Assembly (NCBI GenBank): GCA_022509085.1
Contig: JAFLTW010000001.1
Location: 1-64,000 of the forward strand
DNA: 64,000 nucleotides
From: Muribaculaceae bacterium
GTDB taxonomy: Bacteria > Bacteroidota > Bacteroidia > Bacteroidales > Muribaculaceae
Reading direction: 5' to 3'
Shown here: positions 18,645 to 28,655 of the stretch, one piece after another
Layout of the letters: each line of letters begins with the position of its first letter
How positions within the stretch are numbered: position 1 is the first letter of the stretch
Translations under genes and position numbers: made by a program
Notes under the pieces: generated by a model
What the model saw: only the letters and a program-made list of their open reading frames with translations
The model's database searches: none
Told to the model about the DNA's origin: nothing

Positions 18645-19790
18645 ATGAAACTTATTAAGAATGTTGCCCTGCTAATCTGCGGCATAGGGATGATAGGACT
18701 TTCATCATGCAAGAAAGGAGACAGCACGCAGGGAACACAGCAACAGGCTCCGGAGTTGGCCGTAATGACTATCGGCGAGACAGATGCTAACCTTGAAACG
18801 TCGTTCCCGGCCACACTCGAGGGAGAGAACGACGTGGAGATCCGGCCTCAGGTTTCGGGATTTCTCACCAAGGTCCATGTCCAGGACGGACAGACGGTAA
18901 AGAAAGGTCAGGTGCTCTTCACCATCGACCAGGTGCAGCTTCAGGCAGCGGTAGAGCAGGCAGAGGCTGCCGTGAAGGTGGCTCAGGCAAACGTAAACAC
19001 CGCCCAGACCAATGTGACCAACAATAAAATCCTCCTCGACAGGAATATCATAAGCCAGTCGGCCTACCAGACATCGGTAGACGGTCTCAACTCCGCCAAG
19101 GCCCAGCTCAACCAGGCCCAGGCGGCGCTAACGTCTGCCCGCAAGAACCTGTCGTACACTTCGGTGACAGCCCCGGTTGACGGTATTGTCGGAACGATTC
19201 CCTATAAGGAAGGCACATTGGTAAGCCCCTCCACGCTTCTTACTGTTCTATCCAACAACAGCGCAATGCAAGCCTACTTCTCGATGAACGAGAAATACGT
19301 ACTCGACCTCACCGATGGCGGAAAGAGGAGTCTGCGCCAGGCTGTAGACTCTCTGCCAGAGGTTTCTCTCCGGCTCGCAAACGGCTCCGTTTATCCATAC
19401 AAGGGTAAGGTGGTATCTATTTCCGGTGTGATCGACCCCTCCACAGGGAGCGCCCAGGCGAAGGCTATCTTCCCGAACCCCGACGGAATGCTCCACAGCG
19501 GCAACACCGGCAACATCATGATGCCCGTAACATACAGCGCCACAATAGAAATTCCACAGAGTGCCACGTATGAGGTGCAGGACATGAAATTCGTTTACGT
19601 AGTGGGCGACTCGGCCATACTGCATTCGCGTCCCATCACCGTGGCAGCCGAAAACGACGGAAAGAATTATATCGTCACTTCCGGTCTGACCCCGGGAGAG
19701 ACTATCGTGACGGAAGGGGTGGGCATTTCAGCTGCCGACGGAATAACCATCCGCCCGAAAACCAACGTAAAGGCGTCACAAGGAGAATAA
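18645..19790 (+). CDS. RND efflux periplasmic adaptor (MexA/AcrA family lipoprotein)
   Basis: Lipobox [47 protein letters not shown]. Confidence 0.95.
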   Translation: MKLIKNVALLICGIGMIGLSSCKKGDSTQGTQQQAPELAVMTIGETDANLETSFPATLEGENDVEIRPQVSGFLTKVHVQDGQTVKKGQVLFTIDQVQLQAAVEQAEAAVKVAQANVNTAQTNVTNNKILLDRNIISQSAYQTSVDGLNSAKAQLNQAQAALTSARKNLSYTSVTAPVDGIVGTIPYKEGTLVSPSTLLTVLSNNSAMQAYFSMNEKYVLDLTDGGKRSLRQAVDSLPEVSLRLANGSVYPYKGKVVSISGVIDPSTGSAQAKAIFPNPDGMLHSGNTGNIMMPVTYSATIEIPQSATYEVQDMKFVYVVGDSAILHSRPITVAAENDGKNYIVTSGLTPGETIVTEGVGISAADGITIRPKTNVKASQGE

Positions 19791-19812
19791 TTCCGGAAAA
19801 CAAAGCAGAGAA

Positions 19813-22800
19813 ATGAAACTTGACAGATTTATCAACAGACCGGTGCTGTCGACGGTAATCTCCGTCTTCATCGTCATATTCGGTCTGCTGGGATTGTTCT
19901 CGCTACCTATCGAACAGTATCCTGACATCGCACCTCCCACGGTGAGGGTCACCACGACCTATACAGGTGCAAATGCCCAGACTGTGCTCAACTCCGTGAT
20001 CGCTCCTCTGGAGGAACAGATTAACGGCGCCGAAAACATGGACTACATGATGTCTTCGGCCTCCAACAACGGCAGCGCATCGATTGAGGTACACTTCAAG
20101 CAGGGCACAGACCCTGACATCGCCGCTGTCGACGTGCAAAACCGTGTGGCCAAGGCCGCGGCATTCCTCCCTTCGGAGGTGAACCAGGTAGGCGTAATCA
20201 CGCAGAAACGCCAGACCTCGATGCTGATGGTAATCGGTATGTACGACCCCGAAGACCGTTATACCACACAGTTTATCGACAATTATATGTCGATAAATAT
20301 CCTGCCTCAGATAAAGCGTGTGCCCGGTGTGGGCGACGCCATGGCCTTCGGTGCCGACTACTCGATGCGCATCTGGCTCAAACCGGATGTCATGGCACAG
20401 TATAACCTGATGCCCTCCGACATCGCCGCCGCGCTTGCAGAGCAGAACATAGAGGCTGCCCCGGGCCAGTTTGGCGAGCAGGGCAACCAGAGCTTCCAGT
20501 ATGTGATCACATACAAGGGGCGCCTCCAGGAAGAGTCGGAATTCGAGGATATAGTGTTGCGTGCCACTGAAGACGGAGAAATGCTCCGCCTGAAAGACGT
20601 GGCCGACGTGGAACTCGGACGCCTTACCTACGGATTCAAAAACCTCAACGACGGCCATATCGGCTCCTCGGCAATCATATTCCAGGCTGCCGGATCCAAC
20701 GCCACGGCTGTTGTGGAAGAGGTTGAGAAACTTATGGACGAGGCAAGGAAAAGCCTTCCTACCGGCCTTGTGCTCAACACGACGATGAGTGTCAACGACT
20801 TCCTCTTCGCCTCGATCCATGAGGTGATAAAGACCCTCATCGAGGCCTTCATTCTGGTGTTTCTCGTAGTGTTTATCTTCCTGCAGGATTTCCGCTCCAC
20901 CATCATTCCTATGATTGCCATCCCGGTGGCACTAATCGGTACGTTCTTCCTGCTTAAAATTTTCGGGTTCACGCTCAACCTCCTCACGCTCTCAGCATTG
21001 GTGCTGGCTATCGCGATTGTGGTAGACGACGCCATAGTGGTGGTGGAAGCTGTGCATGCCAAGCTCGACCAGGGATATAAGTCGGGACGTAAGGCATCCA
21101 TCGATGCCATGAACGAGATTTCGGGTGCGCTGATCTCCATTACCCTCGTAATGATGCTCGTGTTTATTCCCGTATCATTCCTCGGAGGCACCTCGGGTAT
21201 CTTCTACAGGCAGTTCGGTTTGACAATGGCCATGGCCATCGGTCTGTCGGCCATCAACGCCCTCACTCTCTCGCCGGCCCTTTGTGCCATTTTCCTCAAG
21301 GGACACGACAAAAAGCCCCTCAAGGAGCGTATGAAAGAGGCTTACAGCGAGGCGGCTACAAGTATGGCGAGGAGCTACAGGAAGAGATTCTCATTCCCGC
21401 CTCTGGCCACATTGCTGCTCATAGTTGCAGCCATAGTGTTCCTCGTGCTGGGTTGGTATATGTTTGAAAACGTGGCTGAAGGAGTCATCGCCGTAGTCAC
21501 GGCAGTACTGGCTCTTATCGGAATATTTACCGAGAGGTTCAAGGAAGCATTCAACAAGAACTTCGAACGTCTGCTTTCGGTATACAGAAAAGCCGTAAAC
21601 TGGTTTTCACATCATAGAGCCATCAGTTTCGCAATAGTGGCAGCATCCGTCGGCGGTCTCGTGTGGCTCATGGCCATCACACCGACAGCACTTGTTCCGA
21701 CGGAAGACACGGGTACCATCATGGGAGCTGTGACGATGCCACCGGCTACATCACAGGAGCGTACCCAGAAGATAATGGACGAAGTGGACAGCATTATCGG
21801 CACCATTCCGGCAGTGATGAGCCGCACGGCCATCACGGGCTACAGTTTTGTGGGCGGACAGGGCAACACCTATGGCTCCTTCATCATTAAGCTCAAGCCA
21901 TGGGACCAAAGAGATGAGAACACCGAGAGCGCCGGAGCGATTCTCGGACAACTCTTTATGCTCACCGGGCAGATCAAAGACGCCCGCATCATGTTCTTCC
22001 AGCCCCCGATGATTACCGGATATTCTGCCACCAACGGTTTCGAAATAAAACTTCAGGATAAGACGGGCGGCGACCTCAACAAGTTTTTCGACGTCTACCA
22101 GCGCTTCATCGGAGCTCTGAACGCAGACCCGGCCATACAGATGGCATACTCTAACTTCAACCCCAACTTTCCGCAATATCTGGTAGAGATCGACGTAGCC
22201 AAAGTGAAGAAAGCCGGCCTTACTCAAAACGCCATACTCTCGGCGTTGCAGGGATATTACGGCGGTATGTATATCTCCAACTTCAACCGTTTTGGCAAGC
22301 TGTACCGAGTGATGATGCAGTCGTCGCCGGAGGCAAGGGTATCGCCCGAGACATTGAAGCAGATCAAGATACGCAACGGGCTTCAGATGGCGCCGATAGA
22401 CAACTTCGTGAAACTGACGCGAGTGTACGGACCCGATATGATCGACCGCTTCAATATGTTCACGGCCATCTCCATTACGGGTACGCCGACTCCGGGTGTT
22501 TCATCGGGCGAGGCCATCGAGACCATCAACCGCATAGCGCAAGACGTCTTGCCACAGGGCTACGGTTTCGAATATGCCGGCATGAGCAGGGAAGAGGCAA
22601 GCGGATCGAGCGGATCCACAGGTTATGTGTTCGCCCTCGTGCTTCTCTTCGTCTATCTGATCCTCTCCGCACAGTATGAAAGCTACATACTGCCTTGGGC
22701 CGTAATCCTTTCCGTGCCTTTTGGACTCATGGGTTCATTCGTGTTTGCAAGGATGATGGACATAGCCAACAACATCTACCTTCAGATTGCACTCATCATG

Positions 22801-23184
22801 CTTATCGGTCTGCTGGCCAAAAATGCCATCCTTATCGTCGAGTTCGCGCTCGACCGAAGGAAGACAGGCATGGGCATCGTCAAAGCCGCGATTTCCGGGG
22901 CCGTGGCCCGTCTGCGACCCATCCTCATGACATCGCTGGCCATGATCATCGGTCTGCTCCCCATGATGTTTGCTCATGGAGCAGGAAAGAACGGCAACCA
23001 GGCGCTCGGATCGGGAGCCATAGGCGGTATGCTCATCGGTATGGTGCTCCAGGTGCTCATCGTGCCCGCACTCTTCATAGCCTTCCAGGCTCTCCAGGAA
23101 AGAATCTCGCCACCGAAATGGAAAGACACCGACCATCGAGGCATATCCTCTGAGCTTGAACAGTATGTACCCGTTACAGATTAA
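19813..23184 (+). CDS. RND efflux inner-membrane pump (HAE1/AcrB family)
   Basis: RFINRPVLSTVISVFIVIFGLLGLFSLPIEQYPDIAPPTV; AIVVDDAIVVVEAV; GLLAKNAILIVEFA. Confidence 0.96.
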   Translation: MKLDRFINRPVLSTVISVFIVIFGLLGLFSLPIEQYPDIAPPTVRVTTTYTGANAQTVLNSVIAPLEEQINGAENMDYMMSSASNNGSASIEVHFKQGTDPDIAAVDVQNRVAKAAAFLPSEVNQVGVITQKRQTSMLMVIGMYDPEDRYTTQFIDNYMSINILPQIKRVPGVGDAMAFGADYSMRIWLKPDVMAQYNLMPSDIAAALAEQNIEAAPGQFGEQGNQSFQYVITYKGRLQEESEFEDIVLRATEDGEMLRLKDVADVELGRLTYGFKNLNDGHIGSSAIIFQAAGSNATAVVEEVEKLMDEARKSLPTGLVLNTTMSVNDFLFASIHEVIKTLIEAFILVFLVVFIFLQDFRSTIIPMIAIPVALIGTFFLLKIFGFTLNLLTLSALVLAIAIVVDDAIVVVEAVHAKLDQGYKSGRKASIDAMNEISGALISITLVMMLVFIPVSFLGGTSGIFYRQFGLTMAMAIGLSAINALTLSPALCAIFLKGHDKKPLKERMKEAYSEAATSMARSYRKRFSFPPLATLLLIVAAIVFLVLGWYMFENVAEGVIAVVTAVLALIGIFTERFKEAFNKNFERLLSVYRKAVNWFSHHRAISFAIVAASVGGLVWLMAITPTALVPTEDTGTIMGAVTMPPATSQERTQKIMDEVDSIIGTIPAVMSRTAITGYSFVGGQGNTYGSFIIKLKPWDQRDENTESAGAILGQLFMLTGQIKDARIMFFQPPMITGYSATNGFEIKLQDKTGGDLNKFFDVYQRFIGALNADPAIQMAYSNFNPNFPQYLVEIDVAKVKKAGLTQNAILSALQGYYGGMYISNFNRFGKLYRVMMQSSPEARVSPETLKQIKIRNGLQMAPIDNFVKLTRVYGPDMIDRFNMFTAISITGTPTPGVSSGEAIETINRIAQDVLPQGYGFEYAGMSREEASGSSGSTGYVFALVLLFVYLILSAQYESYILPWAVILSVPFGLMGSFVFARMMDIANNIYLQIALIMLIGLLAKNAILIVEFALDRRKTGMGIVKAAISGAVARLRPILMTSLAMIIGLLPMMFAHGAGKNGNQALGSGAIGGMLIGMVLQVLIVPALFIAFQALQERISPPKWKDTDHRGISSELEQYVPVTD

Positions 23185-23187
23185 AAG

Positions 23188-24567
23188 ATGAAAAAGATTA
23201 TAGGTTATATAGCCATCGGTTTGGCCGTACTTCCTCTTACGGGATGCCATATCTACCGGAAATTTGAACTCCCGAAAGAAGATAGCGCTATAGTAGAGGA
23301 ATATACCAAAGCGCTTGAAATGCCAGCCGACTCCACCACGCTTCCCTATATGGGATGGCGTGAGGTGTTTACCGACACTATACTCCGGGGCTATATCGAG
23401 ACAGCTTTGGAAAACAACACCGACCTCCGGAACGCCCTGCTTAATGTTGACATAGCCAGGGCGCAGCTCAAGGGAGCCAAACTCAGTTATTTCCCCTCGC
23501 TTTCCCTGGGACCTAACGGAGGGACAGCCAGCTATGGCGGCAGCCATATGAACTGGTCGTACACCATTCCATTGGCAGCGCAATGGGAAATTGACGTATT
23601 CGGAAAAATCCTCAACCGCAAGAGGGGAGCGCAGACCCACCTCGAGATGATGGAAGACTATCGGCAGGCAGCGCAGTCGCAGATAGTTTGCGGTGTGGCA
23701 GGAGTCTACTATTCTCTGGTAATGCTTCAGCAGCAGCTGCAGCTCACCCAGCGTACGGCCCAGATTTGGAAAGAGCAGGTGGAGACCATGGAACTGCTCA
23801 AGAATGCAGGGCGCACCAACGAGGCTGCAGTGGTGCAGAGCCGTGCCAATTATTACAACATACTCGGCACGGTGCCCCAGTTGGAAAACTCGATCAACCA
23901 ACTCAACAACTCCCTCTCGCTACTTCTCAACACTTATCCGCAGGAGTGGACAGTGACGCAAGACCTCAATTTCTCTCTTCCTGAAGAGTTAGTGGAAGGT
24001 ATACCTCTGTCGTATCTCGCCACCCGGCCCGACGTAAGGGCAGCTGAAAGATCCCTGGCAAGCGCGTACTACGCCACCAACTCTGCCCGCGCCAATTTCT
24101 ATCCCAGTCTCGTGATTTCAGCCCAGGGAGGTTTCACCAACCTCTTGGGGTCTATAATCAAAAATCCAGGAGAGTGGTTTATCCAGCTTGCCGGTTCGCT
24201 TACGGCACCCATCTTCTCACGCGGACAGAACATTGCTACGCTTGAAGCAGCCAAGGCACAGCAGAAACAGGCGCTCAACACCTTTGAATACGCAGTACTG
24301 ACGGCCAGCGCTGATGTAAGTAATGCCCTGGTGAGCTATAACAAAAATCTTGAACAGAACGAATATCTCCAGCAGCAGGTAGACCAGCTGGAGAAGTCGG
24401 TAGACTACACCACCCAACTCTTTATGTACAACCAGTCGACCACCTATCTTGAAGTACTTACAGCCCGGTCTAGCCTGCTTCAGGCTCAACTCTCATGTAT
24501 CGCCAACTGGCATGAGAGAGCTGCGGCTTTGGTGAGCCTCTATCAGGCTGTAGGTGGTGGCAGATAA
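23188..24567 (+). CDS. RND outer-membrane factor, TolC/NodT family lipoprotein
   Basis: LTGCHIYRKFELP lipobox; WREVFTDTILRGYIETALENNTDLRNALLNVD; YLATRPDVRAAERSLASAYY. Confidence 0.94.
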   Translation: MKKIIGYIAIGLAVLPLTGCHIYRKFELPKEDSAIVEEYTKALEMPADSTTLPYMGWREVFTDTILRGYIETALENNTDLRNALLNVDIARAQLKGAKLSYFPSLSLGPNGGTASYGGSHMNWSYTIPLAAQWEIDVFGKILNRKRGAQTHLEMMEDYRQAAQSQIVCGVAGVYYSLVMLQQQLQLTQRTAQIWKEQVETMELLKNAGRTNEAAVVQSRANYYNILGTVPQLENSINQLNNSLSLLLNTYPQEWTVTQDLNFSLPEELVEGIPLSYLATRPDVRAAERSLASAYYATNSARANFYPSLVISAQGGFTNLLGSIIKNPGEWFIQLAGSLTAPIFSRGQNIATLEAAKAQQKQALNTFEYAVLTASADVSNALVSYNKNLEQNEYLQQQVDQLEKSVDYTTQLFMYNQSTTYLEVLTARSSLLQAQLSCIANWHERAAALVSLYQAVGGGR

Positions 24568-24578
24568 CTCTTGAAAGC

Positions 24579-25379
24579 ATGAAACAGATAGACAGCAGGG
24601 CCTACGTAGACCCAAAAGCTCAGATAGCCGACAACGTAAGAATCGATGCCTTCGCCTACATCGAGGGTGATGTGGAAATAGGCGAGGGTTGCCATATCCA
24701 TCCCTTTGCCTGCATCCGCGACGGTGCCCGGCTTGGAAAGAACAACGAGGTGTTTGAAAACGCCGTAATCGCCGCCACTCCCCAAGACTTCCGCTGGAAG
24801 GGAGAGGAGTCGTATGTAAGGATCGGTGACAATAACAAGATTCGAGAGCAGGTGATCATCAACCGAGGCGTGCGGAAGGGGAGCGCCACGGTGGTAGGCA
24901 ACAACTCTTTCATAATGGCTCAGACCCACATAGGGCACGACTCTGAGATAGGTGACGATTGTGTAATAGGAAATGCCGTTAAGATAGCGGGAGACGTAAA
25001 GATCGGCAACCGGACCATCCTCTCGTCAAACTCTCTCGTGCATGAGAAATGCCATATCGGCGACTTGGTGCTGATCAAGGGCGGATGCCGCGTCAACGGT
25101 CATGTGCCACCCTTTACGGTAATGGCCCATAATCCGATATCATACTTCGGAGTGAATGCCTTCATCCTCAAGTTGACCAAGAAGACGGAAGAGACCATAG
25201 AAGATATCGCCAAATGTTACCGCCATGTATATCAGACGGGTACATCGGTATTCAACGCGTTGAGACGTATAAAGGAAGACGTGGAAGAATCCGAGGAACG
25301 CAATCTGATCATCAGCTTCATTGAAGACCACGACCTCGTAATCGCAGCTATAGCGATGCACGAGAACGAGGAAGAATGA
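24579..25379 (+). CDS. lpxA: LpxA-type acyl-[ACP]-UDP-N-acetylglucosamine O-acyltransferase
   Basis: Left-handed beta-helix hexapeptides; FIMAQTHIGHDSEIGDDCVIGN; LpxA C-terminal helical domain. Confidence 0.85.
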   Translation: MKQIDSRAYVDPKAQIADNVRIDAFAYIEGDVEIGEGCHIHPFACIRDGARLGKNNEVFENAVIAATPQDFRWKGEESYVRIGDNNKIREQVIINRGVRKGSATVVGNNSFIMAQTHIGHDSEIGDDCVIGNAVKIAGDVKIGNRTILSSNSLVHEKCHIGDLVLIKGGCRVNGHVPPFTVMAHNPISYFGVNAFILKLTKKTEETIEDIAKCYRHVYQTGTSVFNALRRIKEDVEESEERNLIISFIEDHDLVIAAIAMHENEEE

Positions 25380-25405
25380 AACTTGGATTATAAAAAAGTA
25401 AGTAC

Positions 25406-25438
25406 AAAGAAAGACCCCGGCATTCGGGGTCTTTCTTT
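25406..25438. terminator. Bidirectional terminator
   Basis: Perfect 13-bp stem aaagaaagacccc/ggggtctttcttt. Confidence 0.92.
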
Positions 25439-25447
25439 ATACCTACT

Positions 25448-26278
25448 TTATTTTATCAGCTCATACCAGTATGCTTTCTGCAACTCCTCTTCGTCTCCGT
25501 CGGGGAGGGTAAGGATTGGTGAACCGGAGGAAGGGTCGTCAGGAGAGATAATATAATCATTTCCTTCCCTGCCGTGGAAGATATAACTGACAACGTTGGC
25601 CGATCCTTCCACCGTCATATATCCGTTGATCATCTCATCGGGTATTCCCCCAAGCGAGGGCTTGTCGGAGGCGTGGTTATAGATGGAAAGGCGATAAACG
25701 GGAGCCTCCCGGGTTTCGGTTTTGATGTCGATACGATAGACTTTACCGTCTTCATTGGAAAGAAGCGTGAGAACAGGCTTCCAACCTTGACGAATCTGCT
25801 CGGGCAGACTGTTGGATTCCAGTAGGCTGAGGCTGTCAATCATTGCCTGCTCCTTAGCCGACACATAACCGATATCGTAAATATTTTCACCGATCCAGAG
25901 GTAAGAACCATCTTTCAGGCTGTAGCCCCTCCAACCGTACTCCTGCCAGTCGGCAGGGGAGGAGTCTGTGATGACGTTGCGCAAAGAGTCATCTACAAGA
26001 ACCGGATAATATGCCTTCATCTCATCCTCATTCAGAATGTCTTTAAGGGGATATGGGCGTTGGAGAGGATAGTCCACAACCTTCGCGAAACCTTCGGAAT
26101 CATTTTCATACACGGCTTTCACCACCGATTTGATCACGTCGGGGATAGAGTCGTTACTAAGAATTTTCTCATAGTTGGAGGCATCGCCGTTCTTGTCGGA
26201 AGAACAGGCGCTTACCATACATACGGCCATCAGAGAAGCCATACAGGTCAGGATATATCTTCGATATACTGTCTTCAT
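25448..26278 (-). CDS. Hypothetical lipoprotein
   Basis: Signal peptide and lipobox MVSACSSDKNG; no family recognised. Confidence 0.75.
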   Translation of the reverse strand: MKTVYRRYILTCMASLMAVCMVSACSSDKNGDASNYEKILSNDSIPDVIKSVVKAVYENDSEGFAKVVDYPLQRPYPLKDILNEDEMKAYYPVLVDDSLRNVITDSSPADWQEYGWRGYSLKDGSYLWIGENIYDIGYVSAKEQAMIDSLSLLESNSLPEQIRQGWKPVLTLLSNEDGKVYRIDIKTETREAPVYRLSIYNHASDKPSLGGIPDEMINGYMTVEGSANVVSYIFHGREGNDYIISPDDPSSGSPILTLPDGDEEELQKAYWYELIK

Positions 26279-26280
26279 AT

Positions 26281-26877
26281 TTATTCTTCGGTTTTTACGG
26301 TTTGTGTTTCTTGAATTTCAATGTTGGGGTCGATTGAATTATTAGAGGGGAGTTCCTTGATAAAGAGCGACTCAAATTCCTCGATACGTCGTCGTTTCAA
26401 CTGACTGTTGGTTTTACCCTTATATTTTGAGTAAGAGACGTAGAGGTCGTAGAGGTCGCGTTCACCTTCCTTGAGTTTCTTTGCGACAGTACTTTTAAGG
26501 ACCTTTCCGCTTCCGATATTGTAGGCCAGGACGCCGAGTATAAGGGAGTCGGCACCGTAGGAACGGAAGACGGCACAGTTTTTAAGGAGATCCTTGCGCA
26601 GAATCTCCTCGGCCTTTTCCTGGCTCAGGGCTTTTGTGCGACTGAACGTCTCTCCCGGGAGTACTTTATGGCCGTAACCAACCAGGGGCCAATGTTTAGG
26701 CTGGTGCATACCTTCATATTTCTTTATGATTTGCACGGCTTTCTCGAAATCTGACAAATTTTCATCAATTCCGGGAGTGGCAATCGACATGGCTTGGCAG
26801 AGCATGCGATAGTTGGATCCGGAAACCAATCCGAGCAGCCCAAAAGATGCCAGCCATATATAAACCAATAGTTTCAT
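26281..26877 (-). CDS. GH24-like (phage-type) lysozyme, secreted
   Basis: IIKKYEGMHQ...PLVGYGHKVLPGETF...LGVLAYNIGSGKVLKSTVAKKL. Confidence 0.72.
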   Translation of the reverse strand: MKLLVYIWLASFGLLGLVSGSNYRMLCQAMSIATPGIDENLSDFEKAVQIIKKYEGMHQPKHWPLVGYGHKVLPGETFSRTKALSQEKAEEILRKDLLKNCAVFRSYGADSLILGVLAYNIGSGKVLKSTVAKKLKEGERDLYDLYVSYSKYKGKTNSQLKRRRIEEFESLFIKELPSNNSIDPNIEIQETQTVKTEE

Positions 26878-26945
26878 AGTATTAATGATTTCAAATTACA
26901 AAATTAAGTAAAAATGGAGAATCCGGATATAATATTAGGAATAAT

Positions 26946-26976
26946 TTTGTCGGATGGATGAAAAGTATTAAATTTG
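26946..26976 (+). promoter_or_regulatory. Promoter TTTG-N19-TAAATTTG
   Basis: TTTG at 26946-26949 and TAAATTTG at 26969-26976; predicted transcript starts near 26983. Confidence 0.65.
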
Positions 26977-27050
26977 CAGCGCTTTTGCGGGGAAACCCGG
27001 AAAGCATTTTCATACATTTTTGAGGAATACAGACAGAGTTGTAAGATCTC

Positions 27051-27134
27051 CTTTAGTTAATTAAAACTTTATATTCATTGCTGTAAGCCATTGTTGTACA
27101 CAATGGTTAGGCTTGAATTTTAATTAACTAAAAG
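27051..27134. repeat. Large imperfect palindrome directly upstream of the 27144 ORF
   Basis: 15-bp perfect arms tttagttaattaaaa (27052-27066) / ttttaattaactaaa (27118-27132), with internal ccattgt/acaatgg hairpin. Confidence 0.85.
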
Positions 27135-27143
27135 TCAAAATGT

Positions 27144-27512
27144 ATGAAAAGAAATTCTAATTCTAATTCCAAGACTCGCAACCGGATATGGGATGAAATT
27201 TCCCTAATCCTGGAGAGTATGAACACAACTCTCAGTTCAGAACTTGTAGCGGAGCGTGCTCGCGCACCCAAAAACTGTTCTTCATGCTGTGGACTCATTA
27301 GGGTCTTCAAAAAGGAGGACCTGCTTAGGCAGTCGCATGAAAATGAATTCAAAGCCATACCCGTAGAAACGTATGCCTTCTATGAAGACACTTTAGTGCC
27401 GGGTCGTCTTGGCTCTGTTGCCATCTATACCGCTACGGCTTACATTCGCAGCCTTATCCTTAAGAGGAAAGGAATTCTCTTCGGCCGCAGAATAAAGTCC
27501 GTCAATCTGTAA
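27144..27512 (+). CDS. Small orphan hypothetical protein (122 aa)
   Basis: Complete ORF between a structured leader and a terminator; no family recognised. Confidence 0.65.
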   Translation: MKRNSNSNSKTRNRIWDEISLILESMNTTLSSELVAERARAPKNCSSCCGLIRVFKKEDLLRQSHENEFKAIPVETYAFYEDTLVPGRLGSVAIYTATAYIRSLILKRKGILFGRRIKSVNL

Positions 27513-27565
27513 TGTGGACGCCGTCCCTTCGTTGACGTCATATTCTGATGCAACCCGTTAAAAGA

Positions 27566-27594
27566 GGGAATGGAATATTTGATCTTCCATTCCC
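27566..27594 (+). terminator. Rho-independent terminator after the 27144 ORF
   Basis: 10-bp perfect stem gggaatggaa/ttccattccc followed by cctttttga. Confidence 0.88.
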
Positions 27595-27680
27595 CCTTTT
27601 TGACGATATTTTTGTTCAAAACTAACAAAAATTGTTCGGGATGCGCCATAAATATAATTTACGGTCAAAGAGACGTGGCC

Positions 27681-28460
27681 TTAGCAGAGGAACTGGAGAT
27701 GGTCAGGATAAACGGGCGTGCCCTCACAGACATAGAGTTCGCTTGCGACACTACGGAGCTCGGAGGCTCCGGAAATACCTTCCGTCACAATTTGACGCAG
27801 GAGGCTCCCACGTAGAGCTTTAAGTCTTTCGGCAGTAGGTGTTTTCAAGACATTACTCTCCCTAACCTCCTGGAAATCTACTTTCCAGACATCGGCAAAC
27901 CGCTTTACCAACTTCCAGTCGACACACTTGGAGGCATCAGCCGGAAGCAGATTGATAATCTCCTTGTCTCCGGAGTCGTTAAGCATCTTCACTAGGGCTT
28001 TTGTAACGTGCAGTTTCCAGAATGTGTTCAAGGGTTTACCAGCCGACGGACCCTCCTCGAGTCGTGTGGTGAAGTCAAGACGATAGGGCTTTACAATATC
28101 TTGCGGTCGCAACCATCCGTAGAGTGAGGAAATGATCCGAACTTGGTTTTCACAACGGGATTTGGCTTCCGGTGAAAGTGTGGCGAAATCAAGTGCTTTA
28201 AAGACAACTCCTGTATAAGCTTCAATGGCCCTGTTGCCAGTAGATTTAAACGTAAACTCGTAGATCATTTTTTGCATCTTGGAGGCGAGAGTGCCGGAAA
28301 GCTTAAGTTGAGCGGTTATCTCACCAACCGTCAAATCTCTCAGGCTCGCCATTATCTCTGAAGCCGTATCTTCAAAACACGGCGTATTCGCCTCCAGCTC
28401 TGCCCGGGTTACTGACCTCTCAGTAGCCATCATCGTCTTAGATTCCGCTATCAGTATCAT
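27681..28460 (-). CDS. yaaA: YaaA family (DUF328) peroxide-stress protein
   Basis: MILIAESKTM...LSGTLASKMQKM...YTGVVFKALDF...LYGWLRPQDIVKPYRLDF...NLLPADASKCVDW. Confidence 0.93.
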   Translation of the reverse strand: MILIAESKTMMATERSVTRAELEANTPCFEDTASEIMASLRDLTVGEITAQLKLSGTLASKMQKMIYEFTFKSTGNRAIEAYTGVVFKALDFATLSPEAKSRCENQVRIISSLYGWLRPQDIVKPYRLDFTTRLEEGPSAGKPLNTFWKLHVTKALVKMLNDSGDKEIINLLPADASKCVDWKLVKRFADVWKVDFQEVRESNVLKTPTAERLKALRGSLLRQIVTEGISGASELRSVASELYVCEGTPVYPDHLQFLC

Positions 28461-28502
28461 AGGTGAGTGTAAAATCTATCTGTAATAAGTTATTCTTAAA
28501 TT

Positions 28503-28655
28503 CTATTTAGCACATTCCACATAAAGATTCATGAAGTTTTCACCGGCAAATAATGGATCGTGCTCGGAGTAAAAGGTTGCGGAGAGATCCACGTCGCTAT
28601 TTCCATCGAAACGGGAAGTCTGAATAGAGCCGAATACACGGCATTTATTTATCAT
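28503..28655 (-). pseudogene. 50-aa truncated MNT-type nucleotidyltransferase ORF (remnant or mini-antitoxin), overlapping the Fic stop by ATGA
   Basis: Manual translation [50 protein letters not shown] aligns with LCVFGSILTPRFNEKSDVDFSATFYPEEDPLVAGENFLNLYLDLED of the 29744-30046 gene. Confidence 0.8.

Noticed and set aside
19903-20820. 305-aa minus-strand ORF inside the RND pump gene
   Set aside because: Shadow ORF opposite conserved AcrB-family sequence.
22735-23901. 388-aa minus-strand ORF across the RND pump/OMF junction
   Set aside because: Antisense to two well-supported coding sequences, with low-complexity His/Asp-rich translation.
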